Assembly: GCA_934668765.1 (NCBI GenBank)
Contig: CAKUOH010000029.1
Span: 1-17,559, forward strand
Source of the DNA: an uncultured Helicobacteraceae bacterium
Lineage (GTDB): Bacteria > Campylobacterota > Campylobacteria > Campylobacterales > Helicobacteraceae
DNA: 17,559 nt
Direction of reading: 5' to 3'
The stretch's first letter is position 1. Each line of letters begins with the position of its first letter. Shown one piece after another: positions 1 through 8,296 of the stretch. Below the pieces are notes generated by a model that saw only the letters and a program-made list of their open reading frames with translations, was not told the origin of the DNA and searched no databases. Position numbers and translations under genes: made by a program.

Positions 1-1688
1 TCGATATTTTCAATCAACCCAAGCGCATCATAAATCCCTATCATCGCATTTAGTGCTGAAACCAAAAAATGCCCACTCCCCACCGCAGGGTCGCAAATTT
101 TTATGCTTTTTAAGATTTTCAACGCCTTGTCCCTAAAACCAAAATCCGCGTTTATATTTATCAAAATCTGTGATTTTAGCACCGCCAAATTAGGCGCATT
201 TAGCCCCAAATCGCCAAATTTTTGCACCACCACTTTTTCCAAACTCTCTTTGCACATATAGCCTGTAATAAAGCTAGGCGTGAAAAAACTGCCCTCTTTA
301 TAGCCATTTAGCTTCTCAAACACAAGCCCCAAAACACTAGAACTAATCAGCTCTTTTTGCGTTGCAAGTTCGCCACTGCCCTCATCACTGCCAAAATCAA
401 ATGCGTCTAAAAACTCAAAAATATACGCCAAAAGCCCCACATCGCCTTGCTTTTTTTTAGCGAATTTATCTTTTAACTGCGTCTCATTAAAATACGCTAA
501 CTTTGCATTATCATCAAGCGCGGAAATATCAAGCGTTTCTTCGCATTTGTGTCGCTCAAAAAGGCTAGAATTTAGATAAGGCAAAAATGACAATGGCGAA
601 TCTTTGCGCTCATCAGGCATTTTTGCTAAAATCTCAAAGAAAAGATTTGATAGCGTTTTAAAATCTATCACTTTGGATAAATGCAAAAATTTCAAATTTT
701 TATCGGCGTTGAATCGCACCAAATTTGCCTCAATCAGCTTTAAAAATAAGATTCGATTAAGCCACAAAATAATATATTGCATTATCGTATCAATGTCGCT
801 TTTTGTGCTGTCTATCTGCGTTAGGTGCGAATCTATGAGATGATAAAAAGTATTTTGCCCATCTTTGCTCTCTTTGCTAGGCTTTATCAAAATATTTTTG
901 CCCTCTTTAAACTCATCTAACCCCATAATATAGAGCAATTCTCTATAAAATCTCTCATTTAGCACATTTGCATCATTTGGACTAAACTCATCTAGCAAAA
1001 ATTCCCTATTCAACGCCTTAAAAATGGGCTTTATGCTTGGGAAACTAAAATCATTTTCATCAAAGATTCGCGCTAAATCTATGCAAAAATAGTTTAATTC
1101 AATCTCACTCAAATCCAAAATGCGCTTTGATTCGCGGTAAAATTCATCTGTGTTGCCTTTAAAAAGCGAATTTGGCGCAGTGAAATTTTCATAGAGTTTT
1201 TTAAATGCTGGATTTTCGTAAAATACGCTCTCAAATGCGCGTGATTTGATGATAAAAAAGCGATAAAAATCGGTGAGGACGATAGATTTAATCCCCAAAT
1301 TGCCCATTTCGCGTTCTCTAAAATAATACAAAATCGCCTCGTGCAACGCCTTTGCGTTAGGATTTTCCGCGCTTGGCATTTCTTTTGAATCGGGTTTTTT
1401 GGCTTCGATTATCACGCTTACTGCGCCATCTTTTGTCAGCACCAAATCAATCTCGCTTTTGCCACGCAATTTGCGTTTGATTGCGGTGGTAAACCCTAGC
1501 GATTGTAAAAGCGGATTTAGCGCGTTTGCCACAAGCGAATCTTCGTTTTGATTTGCGTTTGATTGCAGATTCGTGCGATAATCTTTAAGCGCGTTTGTGA
1601 ATCTATAAAATTCTTCTTCGCATATAATTTTTTTAAAATAAAATGGATTTAAAAAGTCTTGCGCTTCGTGCGCCATCAACTTAAGCAT
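1..1688 (-). CDS. Type IIG restriction endonuclease/adenine methyltransferase, N-terminal part (runs off left edge)
   Basis: The minus frame is open without a stop from ATG 1688 to the window edge, giving 562 residues of a larger protein. AAGGGG lies 4 bases before this ATG, which favours it over the second Met at residue 5. Residues 64-98 look like a PD-(D/E)xK nuclease core: D81 in SEIDLVL followed by E95-A-K97 in VIIEAKK. SFFTPSFITGYM (467-478) is the signature that precedes the methylase domain in Eco57I-like enzymes, and DPAVGSGHF (533-541) is the S-adenosylmethionine-binding motif I of N6-adenine methyltransferases. The catalytic NPPY-type motif IV and any target-recognition domain would lie beyond position 1. 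A single chain that both cuts and methylates is the normal type IIG design. It is divergent from arsS, with no second restriction gene visible. The family is secure; the target sequence cannot be told. Confidence 0.85.
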   Translation of the reverse strand, partial: MLKLMAHEAQDFLNPFYFKKIICEEEFYRFTNALKDYRTNLQSNANQNEDSLVANALNPLLQSLGFTTAIKRKLRGKSEIDLVLTKDGAVSVIIEAKKPDSKEMPSAENPNAKALHEAILYYFREREMGNLGIKSIVLTDFYRFFIIKSRAFESVFYENPAFKKLYENFTAPNSLFKGNTDEFYRESKRILDLSEIELNYFCIDLARIFDENDFSFPSIKPIFKALNREFLLDEFSPNDANVLNERFYRELLYIMGLDEFKEGKNILIKPSKESKDGQNTFYHLIDSHLTQIDSTKSDIDTIMQYIILWLNRILFLKLIEANLVRFNADKNLKFLHLSKVIDFKTLSNLFFEILAKMPDERKDSPLSFLPYLNSSLFERHKCEETLDISALDDNAKLAYFNETQLKDKFAKKKQGDVGLLAYIFEFLDAFDFGSDEGSGELATQKELISSSVLGLVFEKLNGYKEGSFFTPSFITGYMCKESLEKVVVQKFGDLGLNAPNLAVLKSQILININADFGFRDKALKILKSIKICDPAVGSGHFLVSALNAMIGIYDALGLIENI

Positions 1689-1769
1689 ATCACCCCTTTG
1701 TTTGCTTTAAAATTATGCGCGTGATTTTAGTGAATTTGACTTAAAAGTTTGCAATAAATGAAAAAACGC

Positions 1770-1775
1770 TACAAT
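1770..1775 (+). promoter_or_regulatory. Probable -10 element for arsS-hemB
   Basis: TACAAT lies 20 bases before the arsS ATG, after an A/T-rich stretch. A TTGACT at 1736-1741 is too far away (28 bases) to be its -35. Helicobacter vegetative promoters usually show a good -10 and no firm -35, which fits. An AAGG at 1785-1788 serves as ribosome binding site. Confidence 0.4.
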
Positions 1776-1795
1776 TTCGCAAAAAGGTTTAAATT

Positions 1796-3094
1796 ATGAA
1801 ATTCAAAGATTCAATCATTACCAAAGTAACGCTACTATTTATTTTTAGCTCTATTTGCTTTGTATCTTTCGCGCTTTATTTTATCGCAGCGCAAAAACTA
1901 CGCGATGAGCAAAATATCAAAGATAGATATAACGCCACAATCGATGCCATCGATAATCTAATCATTGAAGGGGAGAGTCTAGATGCGCTAAAAGAATATT
2001 TGCGGACGCTAAATTTTACGCAAGAAACTGATTTGCACATCTTATCGCAAAATGCAAATCAATACTTTCTTGTGCGTGGGCTAAATAGCACCATCGCAGC
2101 AAATCTTAAAGAAATTGATTCGCATTTTTATATCGCGCTACACGATACGCTTGAAAATAGCACGGCTCTTTTTAGCGATTACCGCGAAATTCCAAGCTAT
2201 ACGAACTACTATGTTATCGCGCTGATTGCATTTATCACGCTTGTGTTTTTTTATATTATCGTGCTAAATTCGCTTTTACCACTGCGTGATTTGCGCAAAG
2301 AAGTGCTGAAATTTTCAACGGGCGATATGAATATCCGCACAATCGCAAATAATAATGATGAGATAGGCTCTTTAAGCGAAGAATTTACCAAAGCTGCCAA
2401 GGCATTAAGCGATAGCGCGAAAGCTAGGACGCTATTTTTACGCTCCATAATGCACGAGCTAAAAACGCCCATTACAAAGGGATTTTTGGTGATTGAAATG
2501 CTTGAAGATTCGCCAAAAAATGCCAAAATAAAATTGCGCCTTGATTCTATCTTTAAGCGACTAAATGAAATCATAAATAGCCTTGCAATGGTGGAAAAAA
2601 TCGATTCAAATAACTATAAAATCCAAAAAATCGAGTTTAATCTCACAGATTTAATGCAGGAAGTCAATAAAATGCTAATTATTGAATACGACCGCCCTAG
2701 AAAGGTGATTTTAGAAAATCGCAATGCAGTGATTTTAGGCGACTTTGAGCTTATGAGTTTAAGTGTCAAAAATCTTATAGATAATGCCTTTAAATACTCC
2801 GCTGATAAAAAGGTAAGAATCTTTGTAGAAAACGCTGATTTGGTGATTCAAAACGCGGGTGCGCCTTTTAAAAATGACATTAACGAGTATTTTAAGCCAT
2901 TTTACGATGATGGCGCAAATAATGCTAGTAGGGGACTAGGGCTAGGAATGTATATCATCAAAAATACTACCCTAGCGCAAGGCTATGAGTTTGCACATAA
3001 ATACGAGCAAAATTATCACTATTTTTACATAAAAAATTGTATAATTCGCAACTTTGATTCCAAAGCTACCAAAACAAAGGACAGCGATGATTAG
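1796..3094 (+). CDS. arsS: ArsS-family sensor histidine kinase
   Basis: The 432-residue protein has the plan of an inner-membrane two-component kinase. There is a first membrane segment at about 11-32, a periplasmic sensor region of about 105 residues, a second membrane segment at about 138-160, a HAMP linker ending near 210, a phospho-acceptor H box with H220 in IMHELKTP, an N box at 326-330 ([10 protein letters not shown]), an F-box-like EYFKPFY (364-370) and a G box RGLGLGMYI (379-387). The closest remembered homologue is H. pylori ArsS (HP0165), the kinase of the acid-responsive ArsRS system, which is likewise followed by hemB. In H. pylori the response regulator gene arsR lies just upstream; here that place is taken by the divergent restriction gene, so the partner regulator must be encoded elsewhere. 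The last 8 bp overlap hemB, implying translational coupling. Confidence 0.85.
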   Translation: MKFKDSIITKVTLLFIFSSICFVSFALYFIAAQKLRDEQNIKDRYNATIDAIDNLIIEGESLDALKEYLRTLNFTQETDLHILSQNANQYFLVRGLNSTIAANLKEIDSHFYIALHDTLENSTALFSDYREIPSYTNYYVIALIAFITLVFFYIIVLNSLLPLRDLRKEVLKFSTGDMNIRTIANNNDEIGSLSEEFTKAAKALSDSAKARTLFLRSIMHELKTPITKGFLVIEMLEDSPKNAKIKLRLDSIFKRLNEIINSLAMVEKIDSNNYKIQKIEFNLTDLMQEVNKMLIIEYDRPRKVILENRNAVILGDFELMSLSVKNLIDNAFKYSADKKVRIFVENADLVIQNAGAPFKNDINEYFKPFYDDGANNASRGLGLGMYIIKNTTLAQGYEFAHKYEQNYHYFYIKNCIIRNFDSKATKTKDSDD

Positions 3095-4058
3095 ATTAAG
3101 ACGATTAAGGGCAAATGCCAAAATCCGCGAGATTTTGCAAGAAAATCGCCTAGATATTAGAGACTTTATCTATCCACTTTTTGCAATCGAATCAAATGGT
3201 AAAAGCGTGAAAAACGAAATAAAATCGCTTGATGGCATCTATCAATTAAGCATAGATAATATCTTGCGTGAGTGTGAAGAAGCCTTAAAGCGCAAGATTC
3301 ATCACATTATGCTTTTTGGAATCCCGCAGATTAAGGATAGTGTAGGTTCTAGTGCGCTACACGAAAATGCAATCGTGGCAAAAACCACGCGTGAAATAAA
3401 AGCGCGATTTGGGGAAGAAATCATCATAAGCGCGGATTTATGCTTTTGTGAATACACAGAGCACGGGCATTGCGGGATTTTAGATGAAAATGGTATTGTA
3501 AATAATGACAAAACGCTAGAAATTTTGGCAAAACAAGCTGTGATTTTAGCTCAAAGTGGCGCAGATATTATTGCGCCAAGTGCGATGATGGATGGGCAAG
3601 TAAAAGCGATTCGCAATGCGCTAGATTCGCAAGGTTTTAGCGATAAAATCATTATGAGCTATTCTACGAAATTTGCGTCAAAATTTTATGGACCATTTCG
3701 CGATGTGGCAAATTCCGCACCCACTTTTGGGGACAGAAAAAGCTATCAGCAAAATCCTGCGAATCGATTTGAGGCGATTCGTGAATCGCTAATCGATGAA
3801 AGCGAAGGTGCGGATATTTTAATGGTAAAACCTGCAATGGCGTATTTAGATATTGTGCGTGATATTAGAGAGAAAACGCTTTTGCCCCTTGCTGTGTATA
3901 ATGTGAGTGGCGAATATGCAATGCTAAAAAATGCCGCAAAAGCGGGGTTAATCGAGTATGAAGGAATGCTACTTGAAATAATGCACGGATTTAAACGCGC
4001 AGGAGCAGATATAATCATAAGCTACCACGCAAAAGAAGTGGCAGATATTTTGACTTAA
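3087..4058 (+). CDS. hemB: Delta-aminolevulinic acid dehydratase (porphobilinogen synthase)
   Basis: HemB condenses two molecules of 5-aminolevulinate to porphobilinogen in the cytoplasmic haem pathway. From ATG 3087 the protein has 323 residues, the usual length. Both Schiff-base lysines are present: K195 in SYSTKFAS and K248 in [11 protein letters not shown]. The cysteine cluster C119, C121, C129 ([15 protein letters not shown]) marks the zinc-dependent active-site type. The conserved [13 protein letters not shown] follows K195. A TTG at 3054 in the same frame is rejected as start: it would lie inside arsS and add residues unlike HemB, whereas ATG 3087 has AAAGGA about 6 bases upstream. The ATG lies within the last codons of arsS (ATGATTAG shared), so the two are co-transcribed and probably translationally coupled. 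Confidence 0.96.
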   Translation: MIRLRRLRANAKIREILQENRLDIRDFIYPLFAIESNGKSVKNEIKSLDGIYQLSIDNILRECEEALKRKIHHIMLFGIPQIKDSVGSSALHENAIVAKTTREIKARFGEEIIISADLCFCEYTEHGHCGILDENGIVNNDKTLEILAKQAVILAQSGADIIAPSAMMDGQVKAIRNALDSQGFSDKIIMSYSTKFASKFYGPFRDVANSAPTFGDRKSYQQNPANRFEAIRESLIDESEGADILMVKPAMAYLDIVRDIREKTLLPLAVYNVSGEYAMLKNAAKAGLIEYEGMLLEIMHGFKRAGADIIISYHAKEVADILT

Positions 4059-4083
4059 ATCTAACAAACAAAAGGAGAATAAA

Positions 4084-5253
4084 ATGAAATACTCAAACAG
4101 AATAAAAAGACTAAATGAATCGCTAACCATTGCGATAAGCTCACTAGCGCGGGATTTAAAAGCGCAGGGCAAGGATATTTTGAGCTTTTCGGCAGGCGAA
4201 CCAGACTTTGATACGCCAAAAGGCGTAAAAGATGAAGCGATTCGCTCAATAAACAGCGGATTTACCAAATACACGCAGGTTTCAGGCATAAATGAGCTAA
4301 AAAGCGCGATTTGCGAGAAATTACAGCGCGAAAATGCGCTTACTTATGAGCCAAGCGAAATCATCGTAAGCAATGGCGCAAAAGGCGCACTTTTTAATGT
4401 ATATGCCGCGCTTGTAGATAAGGGCGATGAAGTGATAATCCCTGCGCCATATTGGGTTACTTATCCCGAGCTTACGAGCTATTTTGGTGGCAAAAATGTC
4501 ATCATTGAGACAAACGAAGAAAATGACTTTAAGATTACGCAAAAACAGCTTGAATCTGCCATCACCAAAAAAACAAAACTTTTGGTGCTAACTTCGCCAT
4601 CAAATCCTACGGGAATGATTTATAGCAAAGACGAGCTAGAGGCGATTTATAGCGTCATAAAAGGCACGGATATTGCGATAATTAGCGATGAGATTTATGA
4701 AAAGCTAGTCTATGACAATCTCAAATATACTTCAATCGGTGCATTAAACGATGATTTATTGCAACGAACAATCACTATAAATGGTTTAAGCAAAAGTTTT
4801 GCAATGACAGGGTGGCGCGTGGGATATGCCGCCTCAAAGGATAAAGAGCTAATTAAGCTAATGAATAACTTGCAATCCCAAAGCACCGCAAATATCAACT
4901 CAATCGCACAAAGAGCCTCAATCCCCGCGCTAAAAGGCGAATGCGATATGGAAGCGGAGAATTTTATCCAAGCATTCCAAAACCGCCGAAATCTTGCACA
5001 TAAAATGATAAACGAAATCAAATCGCTTGAAGTGCGGCTGCCACAGGGTGCGTTTTATCTTTTCATAAATATTAAAGCCGTAAATGGCGATTCGATGAGA
5101 TTTTGCAAGGACTTGCTAGAAAAACAAGGCGTGGCATTAGTGCCGGGCGTGGCATTTGGAATGGAGGGTTACGCGCGATTTTCTTTTGCGTGTAGCGAAG
5201 AGCAAATCATCGATGGCATAAAGCGAATCGAAAGGTATGTGTTAGGATTGTAA
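4084..5253 (+). CDS. aspB: Aspartate aminotransferase, PLP-dependent class I
   Basis: This 389-residue enzyme transfers the amino group between aspartate and 2-oxoglutarate, using pyridoxal phosphate. The PLP lysine is K237 in NGLSKSFAMTGWRVGY. Other family marks are SNGAKGAL (97-104, phosphate loop), N174 in SPSNPTGM, D202 and Y205 in ISDEIYEKLVY, and the substrate-carboxylate arginine in YARFSFACSEEQ near residue 372. The sequence is close throughout to my recollection of H. pylori AspB (HP0672), including the N terminus (LNESLTIAIS). AAGGAG lies about 7 bases before ATG 4084. It starts 25 bp after hemB with no clear terminator between, so it probably belongs to the arsS-hemB transcript. 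Substrate preference within the subgroup (aspartate or also prephenate) cannot be settled from sequence. Confidence 0.9.
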   Translation: MKYSNRIKRLNESLTIAISSLARDLKAQGKDILSFSAGEPDFDTPKGVKDEAIRSINSGFTKYTQVSGINELKSAICEKLQRENALTYEPSEIIVSNGAKGALFNVYAALVDKGDEVIIPAPYWVTYPELTSYFGGKNVIIETNEENDFKITQKQLESAITKKTKLLVLTSPSNPTGMIYSKDELEAIYSVIKGTDIAIISDEIYEKLVYDNLKYTSIGALNDDLLQRTITINGLSKSFAMTGWRVGYAASKDKELIKLMNNLQSQSTANINSIAQRASIPALKGECDMEAENFIQAFQNRRNLAHKMINEIKSLEVRLPQGAFYLFINIKAVNGDSMRFCKDLLEKQGVALVPGVAFGMEGYARFSFACSEEQIIDGIKRIERYVLGL

Positions 5254-5426
5254 GGACGAATCTAAAAAGATTTGTCATTGCGAGGCGAATCTACAAATTG
5301 CCAAAGCAATCTACAAACTATAAAGATAATTAAGATTTCTGCTGTGATTTTGGTAAAAAAGCATAAGCGGAAGAATCTAAAAATCAATAATTAATTTAAA
5401 AAGCGATTCGTAGTCATAATGCTTTT
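5254..5426. repeat. Convergent gap with CATTGCGAG-type dispersed repeat
   Basis: These 173 bases separate the converging ends of aspB and the MFS gene and encode nothing recognisable. At 5274-5312 GTCATTGCGAG is followed after a spacer by AAGCAATCT, so that ATTGC and GCAAT form short inverted arms. This is the pattern of a palindromic repeat dispersed in many proteobacterial genomes. A second partial copy in opposite orientation lies at 9716-9727. A small hairpin, CGAATCT-AAAA-AGATTTG, precedes it at 5256-5273. Confidence 0.5.
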
Positions 5427-5428
5427 TT
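5398..5428 (+). terminator. Possible terminator after aspB
   Basis: AAAAAGC (5398-5404) pairs with GCTTTTTT (5421-5428) across a 16-base loop and ends in a T run on the plus strand. The stem is short and A/T-rich, and the 3' arm touches the stop codon of the opposing MFS gene, so it could stop transcription from either side. Weak evidence. Confidence 0.25.
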
Positions 5429-6560
5429 ATCGTGGCTTATTTATCGCAAAAATGATTAAAAACGCCAAGTTTGCGATATAAAACCACACAAATCCACTAT
5501 CGCCAAAGCTCTGCATTAGGATTCCAAGCACCAAAGGCGCGATTAGTGAGCCAAGCGAGTAGCAAAATAGCACTGTGCGACTGATTTCCACGCTCTTGCT
5601 TTTGTCTTTTAACATATCATTTGCCCTTGCAAGTGAGAGCGCATATATACAGAAAATCCCCGCCCCTAGCACCACACCAAAGGCGCAGGATTGCCACACG
5701 CTTAAACTTGCCAAAAATCCCAAGCTCCCTACAAACGCCACGAATGCCACTAGCATTATGGCGATTTTGCGTCCAAATTTATCCGAGATAACGCCAATCA
5801 TTGTCTGCCCTATGAATCCGCCAAACATCGCGCTAAACATAAAAAACGACACTTCGCTTACGCTAAAGCCCTTTAATATCGCAAATACAGACGCCATTGA
5901 GAAAAATCCATTCATTAGCATTCCGCCTACAAAGCTCCCTACAAGCGCAAGTGGCGCAATGCTAAAGACTTTTGGGATTGAGATGGGCATTTTAGCGGGG
6001 AGCGGTGGTTCATTGATTCGCAATAAATTTAATGGCAGAGATGAAAACATTATGAGACAAGCAGCTATCATAAAGAGCGTGTGCGGGGCAAAATCAAGCC
6101 CCATTAGCAAAATCCCCGCGCCAAATGACAAATAAAACACGACTTCATAAAAGCTCAAAACTCTTGAGCGCACGGCGTTTTTACTCTTTTCATTAAGCCA
6201 AGATTCAATAATCATCAAAAGTCCATAATACACATACCCAAGCAAAAAGCGCAAAGCTACCCACAGCGCAAGATTCGCACTCAAACTATGCAAAATAATA
6301 CAAATGCTAAAAATAGCAGAGCAAATCCCAAAGGCGCGGATATGCCCGATTCGCGTGATGATTTTATGTGCACTAATGGTGCTAAACGCCGCTCCAAGAA
6401 AGAAAAACGCGTTAATTACGCCAATGACAATCTCACTAATATCGCGTTGCTTCAAAATCACGCCCACAGAGCTAACCACAAGCGCATTCCCTGCAAACAT
6501 AAACGCCATCGCCACAAATAGCGCAGTTAGGCTTTTTATCGTCCGTTTGGAGCTAATCAT
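5427..6560 (-). CDS. MFS transporter, YcaD-like
   Basis: A 377-residue integral membrane protein with about 12 hydrophobic segments arranged as two six-helix halves, as in the major facilitator superfamily. A loop between helices 4 and 5 carries IIESWLNEKS followed by RSRVLSFYE, which resembles the ESWLN region of E. coli YcaD and relatives; the second half has the MFS loop signature GVISDKFGRKIAI. The start at 6560 (MISSKRTIKSL) is preferred over an in-frame upstream codon at 6596 because AAGGG lies about 5 bases before it and the longer start would sit deep in the upstream gene. It overlaps the end of the family 9 glycosyltransferase by 8 bp, so the two are co-translated. The substrate is unknown; the pairing allows, but does not show, a role connected with the cell surface. 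Confidence 0.8.
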   Translation of the reverse strand: MISSKRTIKSLTALFVAMAFMFAGNALVVSSVGVILKQRDISEIVIGVINAFFFLGAAFSTISAHKIITRIGHIRAFGICSAIFSICIILHSLSANLALWVALRFLLGYVYYGLLMIIESWLNEKSKNAVRSRVLSFYEVVFYLSFGAGILLMGLDFAPHTLFMIAACLIMFSSLPLNLLRINEPPLPAKMPISIPKVFSIAPLALVGSFVGGMLMNGFFSMASVFAILKGFSVSEVSFFMFSAMFGGFIGQTMIGVISDKFGRKIAIMLVAFVAFVGSLGFLASLSVWQSCAFGVVLGAGIFCIYALSLARANDMLKDKSKSVEISRTVLFCYSLGSLIAPLVLGILMQSFGDSGFVWFYIANLAFLIIFAINKPR

Positions 6561-7581
6561 CGCCACCCTTTTTCGTTGCAGTCGGCATTTTCGCAATCTC
6601 TGTTTTTAAAAACACCAACAATTTCTGTTTTTCGTCATTTTCCTTACCATAATCTCTATTGTGCAGTGGCATTAAAAAATGCACAAATCTCCCACCATAA
6701 GTGCCACCACGCCACCTCTTTATCATTTTGCGCGTATAAATGCCTAGCGTAGGCACTTGCAAATTATCGGCAATATGCACACTGCCCGTATCCACGCTAA
6801 TTAGCGCATTACAACGAGCAATCATTGCGACTAGATTTAGCAAATCGCTGTTATTGACAAAGATGCGCACATTTGGCACACTAAATGGCTCTAAATGCGC
6901 ATTTGGCGGACAGAGCAAGGTAAAATCATAGTCGCTAAATTCATTCGCCAAAGATTCCACGATTTCACGCCATAAATCCACGCTCAAATATCCCACGCCA
7001 CCAGAGCCAAAGATATTCACACCGATAAGGGCGCGATTTTTGGGATTTTTATTATCAAACTGCCCCCCCCCATTTGCATTTTGCGCTAAAAATGCTTCCA
7101 CAAAATCGCTATTTTTCTTTATGAATCGCAATTTCGCGCCACTAAAATCAATTTCCTTTATCTTGCTATCAAATGCGCGTTTGTCGATTAACCGCACAAG
7201 GCGCAGTAGATTCGCACTCTCAGGGCGCAATTTGGTGGTAAAATTAAAGTCGCTAATAAAGCGCGGGGAGAGCAGTGAGCGCAAATGTGCGCGGGTGATG
7301 ATGTGCTTTGCGCTAGTGCTTTTAGCAAAGGCGAGATTTTGCGTGGTGCGGTGCGTGATGATAAAATAATCAATGTCGCTTATGCCTTGAATCGCGCTTG
7401 GATTCGTATCCAGATTTAACAAAGTGTCGATAAATGGGAGATTTGCATAGAGATTTGCGCCTATATTGTTCGTGGCAACGATGAGATTCGCACTTGGGAA
7501 AATGCACTTTATCGCATAAATAGCGCGAATCGCCACGACATTATCGCCGATTTTGATTGCCCGATGGAGTAGAATTGTCAT
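6553..7581 (-). CDS. Glycosyltransferase family 9 (heptosyltransferase-like), phase-variable
   Basis: The 342-residue protein has the two-domain GT-B layout of lipopolysaccharide heptosyltransferases: an N-terminal Rossmann domain (about 1-165, opening with HRAIKIGDNVVAIRAIYAI) and a C-terminal donor-binding domain (about 183-340) with ALISVDTGSVHIADNL (259-274) and TLGIYTRK (278-285). It probably adds a sugar, perhaps heptose, to a lipid-linked glycan at the cytoplasmic membrane face. AAGG about 8 bases before ATG 7581 supports the start. Codons 171-173, in the linker between the domains, are GGG GGG GGG, a run of nine G on the coding strand. In this copy the frame is intact, so the gene is ON; one G more or fewer brings a stop within a few codons to a dozen or so. 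The end overlaps the MFS gene by 8 bp. Exact acceptor and donor are unknown. Confidence 0.82.
   Translation of the reverse strand: MTILLHRAIKIGDNVVAIRAIYAIKCIFPSANLIVATNNIGANLYANLPFIDTLLNLDTNPSAIQGISDIDYFIITHRTTQNLAFAKSTSAKHIITRAHLRSLLSPRFISDFNFTTKLRPESANLLRLVRLIDKRAFDSKIKEIDFSGAKLRFIKKNSDFVEAFLAQNANGGGQFDNKNPKNRALIGVNIFGSGGVGYLSVDLWREIVESLANEFSDYDFTLLCPPNAHLEPFSVPNVRIFVNNSDLLNLVAMIARCNALISVDTGSVHIADNLQVPTLGIYTRKMIKRWRGGTYGGRFVHFLMPLHNRDYGKENDEKQKLLVFLKTEIAKMPTATKKGGDD
7063..7071 (-). repeat. Homopolymeric tract, nine C (nine G on coding strand), phase-variation switch
   Basis: Nine consecutive C on the plus strand encode Gly171-Gly173 of the family 9 glycosyltransferase. Runs of this length slip during replication in Helicobacter and Campylobacter. 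With ten G the frame reads Ala-Val-stop right after the tract; with eight it stops about 13 codons on. The tract sits in the interdomain linker, where extra glycines from a 3-base change would be tolerated. Confidence 0.8.
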
Positions 7582-7609
7582 TGTGCGCCTTTTTAGATTT
7601 TGTGCGGAT

Positions 7610-7615
7610 ATTTTA
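7610..7615 (-). promoter_or_regulatory. Possible -10 for the glycosyltransferase-MFS pair
   Basis: On the minus strand TAAAAT is followed 28 bases later by the ATG at 7581. The gap of 69 bp after the SpeE-like gene leaves room for a separate promoter. No -35 is evident; weak. Confidence 0.3.
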
Positions 7616-7650
7616 GTCTAATTTGGCTTATGTTTTTACTAGAATAAATG

Positions 7651-8259
7651 CTAATTTTTCACCACGCCTTTTAGCTTATCTCTTATATAGTTTGGCAAAG
7701 CAAATGCGGCTTCATAGACTTTGGCGTTGCTATATTGCAAATTTTCTAGCATATCTAGCTTTTGGAGTGAAAAGTCTGCGATGGGGTGGAATTTATTAGA
7801 CATAAAGAGATAATATTTTGTGCCAAAATCACCCAAATTACTAAAATTTATCGGCAGACAAAAGGGCATTAGCACATTAAAATGCGCGTTTTTGTGTATG
7901 ATTGCGCTAGATTCCAAACGCTCCAAATCTACTATCAAAATCCCGCTATCCTTTAACATTTTGCCATAATGCTCCACGCTTTTATTTTGCAAGTCGATTA
8001 TGGCGTCAAATTTTTGCACTTTTAGATTTATCGCCAAATCATAAAAATTCACGCATTCATTCGCACTAAACTCGCTAATTACGCTAGATTCAAAGCCCAC
8101 ACAATGAAGTCGCACATTAAATCGCAGTAGCATATCTAGCAGTTTTTTATTGCTTGTATTTGTCAGTAAAATATCTTTGGCTTCATTATTAAAATTATTC
8201 ACACATAGCGCACCACACGCAAGAATCTCAGCTTCGATAATCTCAAAATCTATTTTCAT
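7651..8259 (-). CDS. SpeE-like (spermidine synthase family) protein, lacks N-terminal domain
   Basis: This 202-residue protein resembles H. pylori SpeE (about 262 residues) in its C-terminal part: EAAFALPNYIRDKLKGVVKN at the end, a KFHPIAD segment before it and AEILACGALC near its start match the corresponding SpeE segments in order. SpeE transfers aminopropyl from decarboxylated S-adenosylmethionine to putrescine. Here about 55-60 residues are missing at the N terminus, the beta-strand domain that caps the active site and helps oligomer formation. The start is firm: AAAGGA lies 5-6 bases before ATG 8259 and an in-frame TAA occurs a few codons upstream. The nucleotide-binding loop, glycine-rich in canonical enzymes, reads ILLTNTSNKK. 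It follows the NDH-2 gene by 37 bp, probably in one transcript. Enzymatic activity is doubtful; it may be degenerate or repurposed. Confidence 0.6.
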   Translation of the reverse strand: MKIDFEIIEAEILACGALCVNNFNNEAKDILLTNTSNKKLLDMLLRFNVRLHCVGFESSVISEFSANECVNFYDLAINLKVQKFDAIIDLQNKSVEHYGKMLKDSGILIVDLERLESSAIIHKNAHFNVLMPFCLPINFSNLGDFGTKYYLFMSNKFHPIADFSLQKLDMLENLQYSNAKVYEAAFALPNYIRDKLKGVVKN

Positions 8260-8296
8260 AATTTTCCTTTAAATTATTAAGTTTTTAGCCAAATAT

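Noticed and set aside
471..478. Run of eight T in the type IIG gene as a phase switch
   Set aside because: A/T runs of eight are common in this base composition and slip less than long G/C runs; the frame is intact, so there is no positive evidence.
604..843. Plus-strand frame of 79 codons within the left edge region
   Set aside because: It lies antisense within the long open minus frame of the type IIG enzyme, has no family features and no good ribosome binding site.
1736..1741. TTGACT as -35 box for arsS
   Set aside because: It is 28 bases from the TACAAT hexamer, far from the usual 16-18.
3054..3086. Upstream TTG start giving HemB 11 more residues
   Set aside because: It lies well inside arsS; the added residues are just arsS read in another frame, and ATG 3087 has a proper ribosome binding site and the normal HemB N terminus.
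5575..6135. Plus-strand 186-codon frame opposite the MFS gene
   Set aside because: Mirror of a hydrophobic coding frame in a genome with few antisense stops; no motif, and it starts and ends within the transporter gene.
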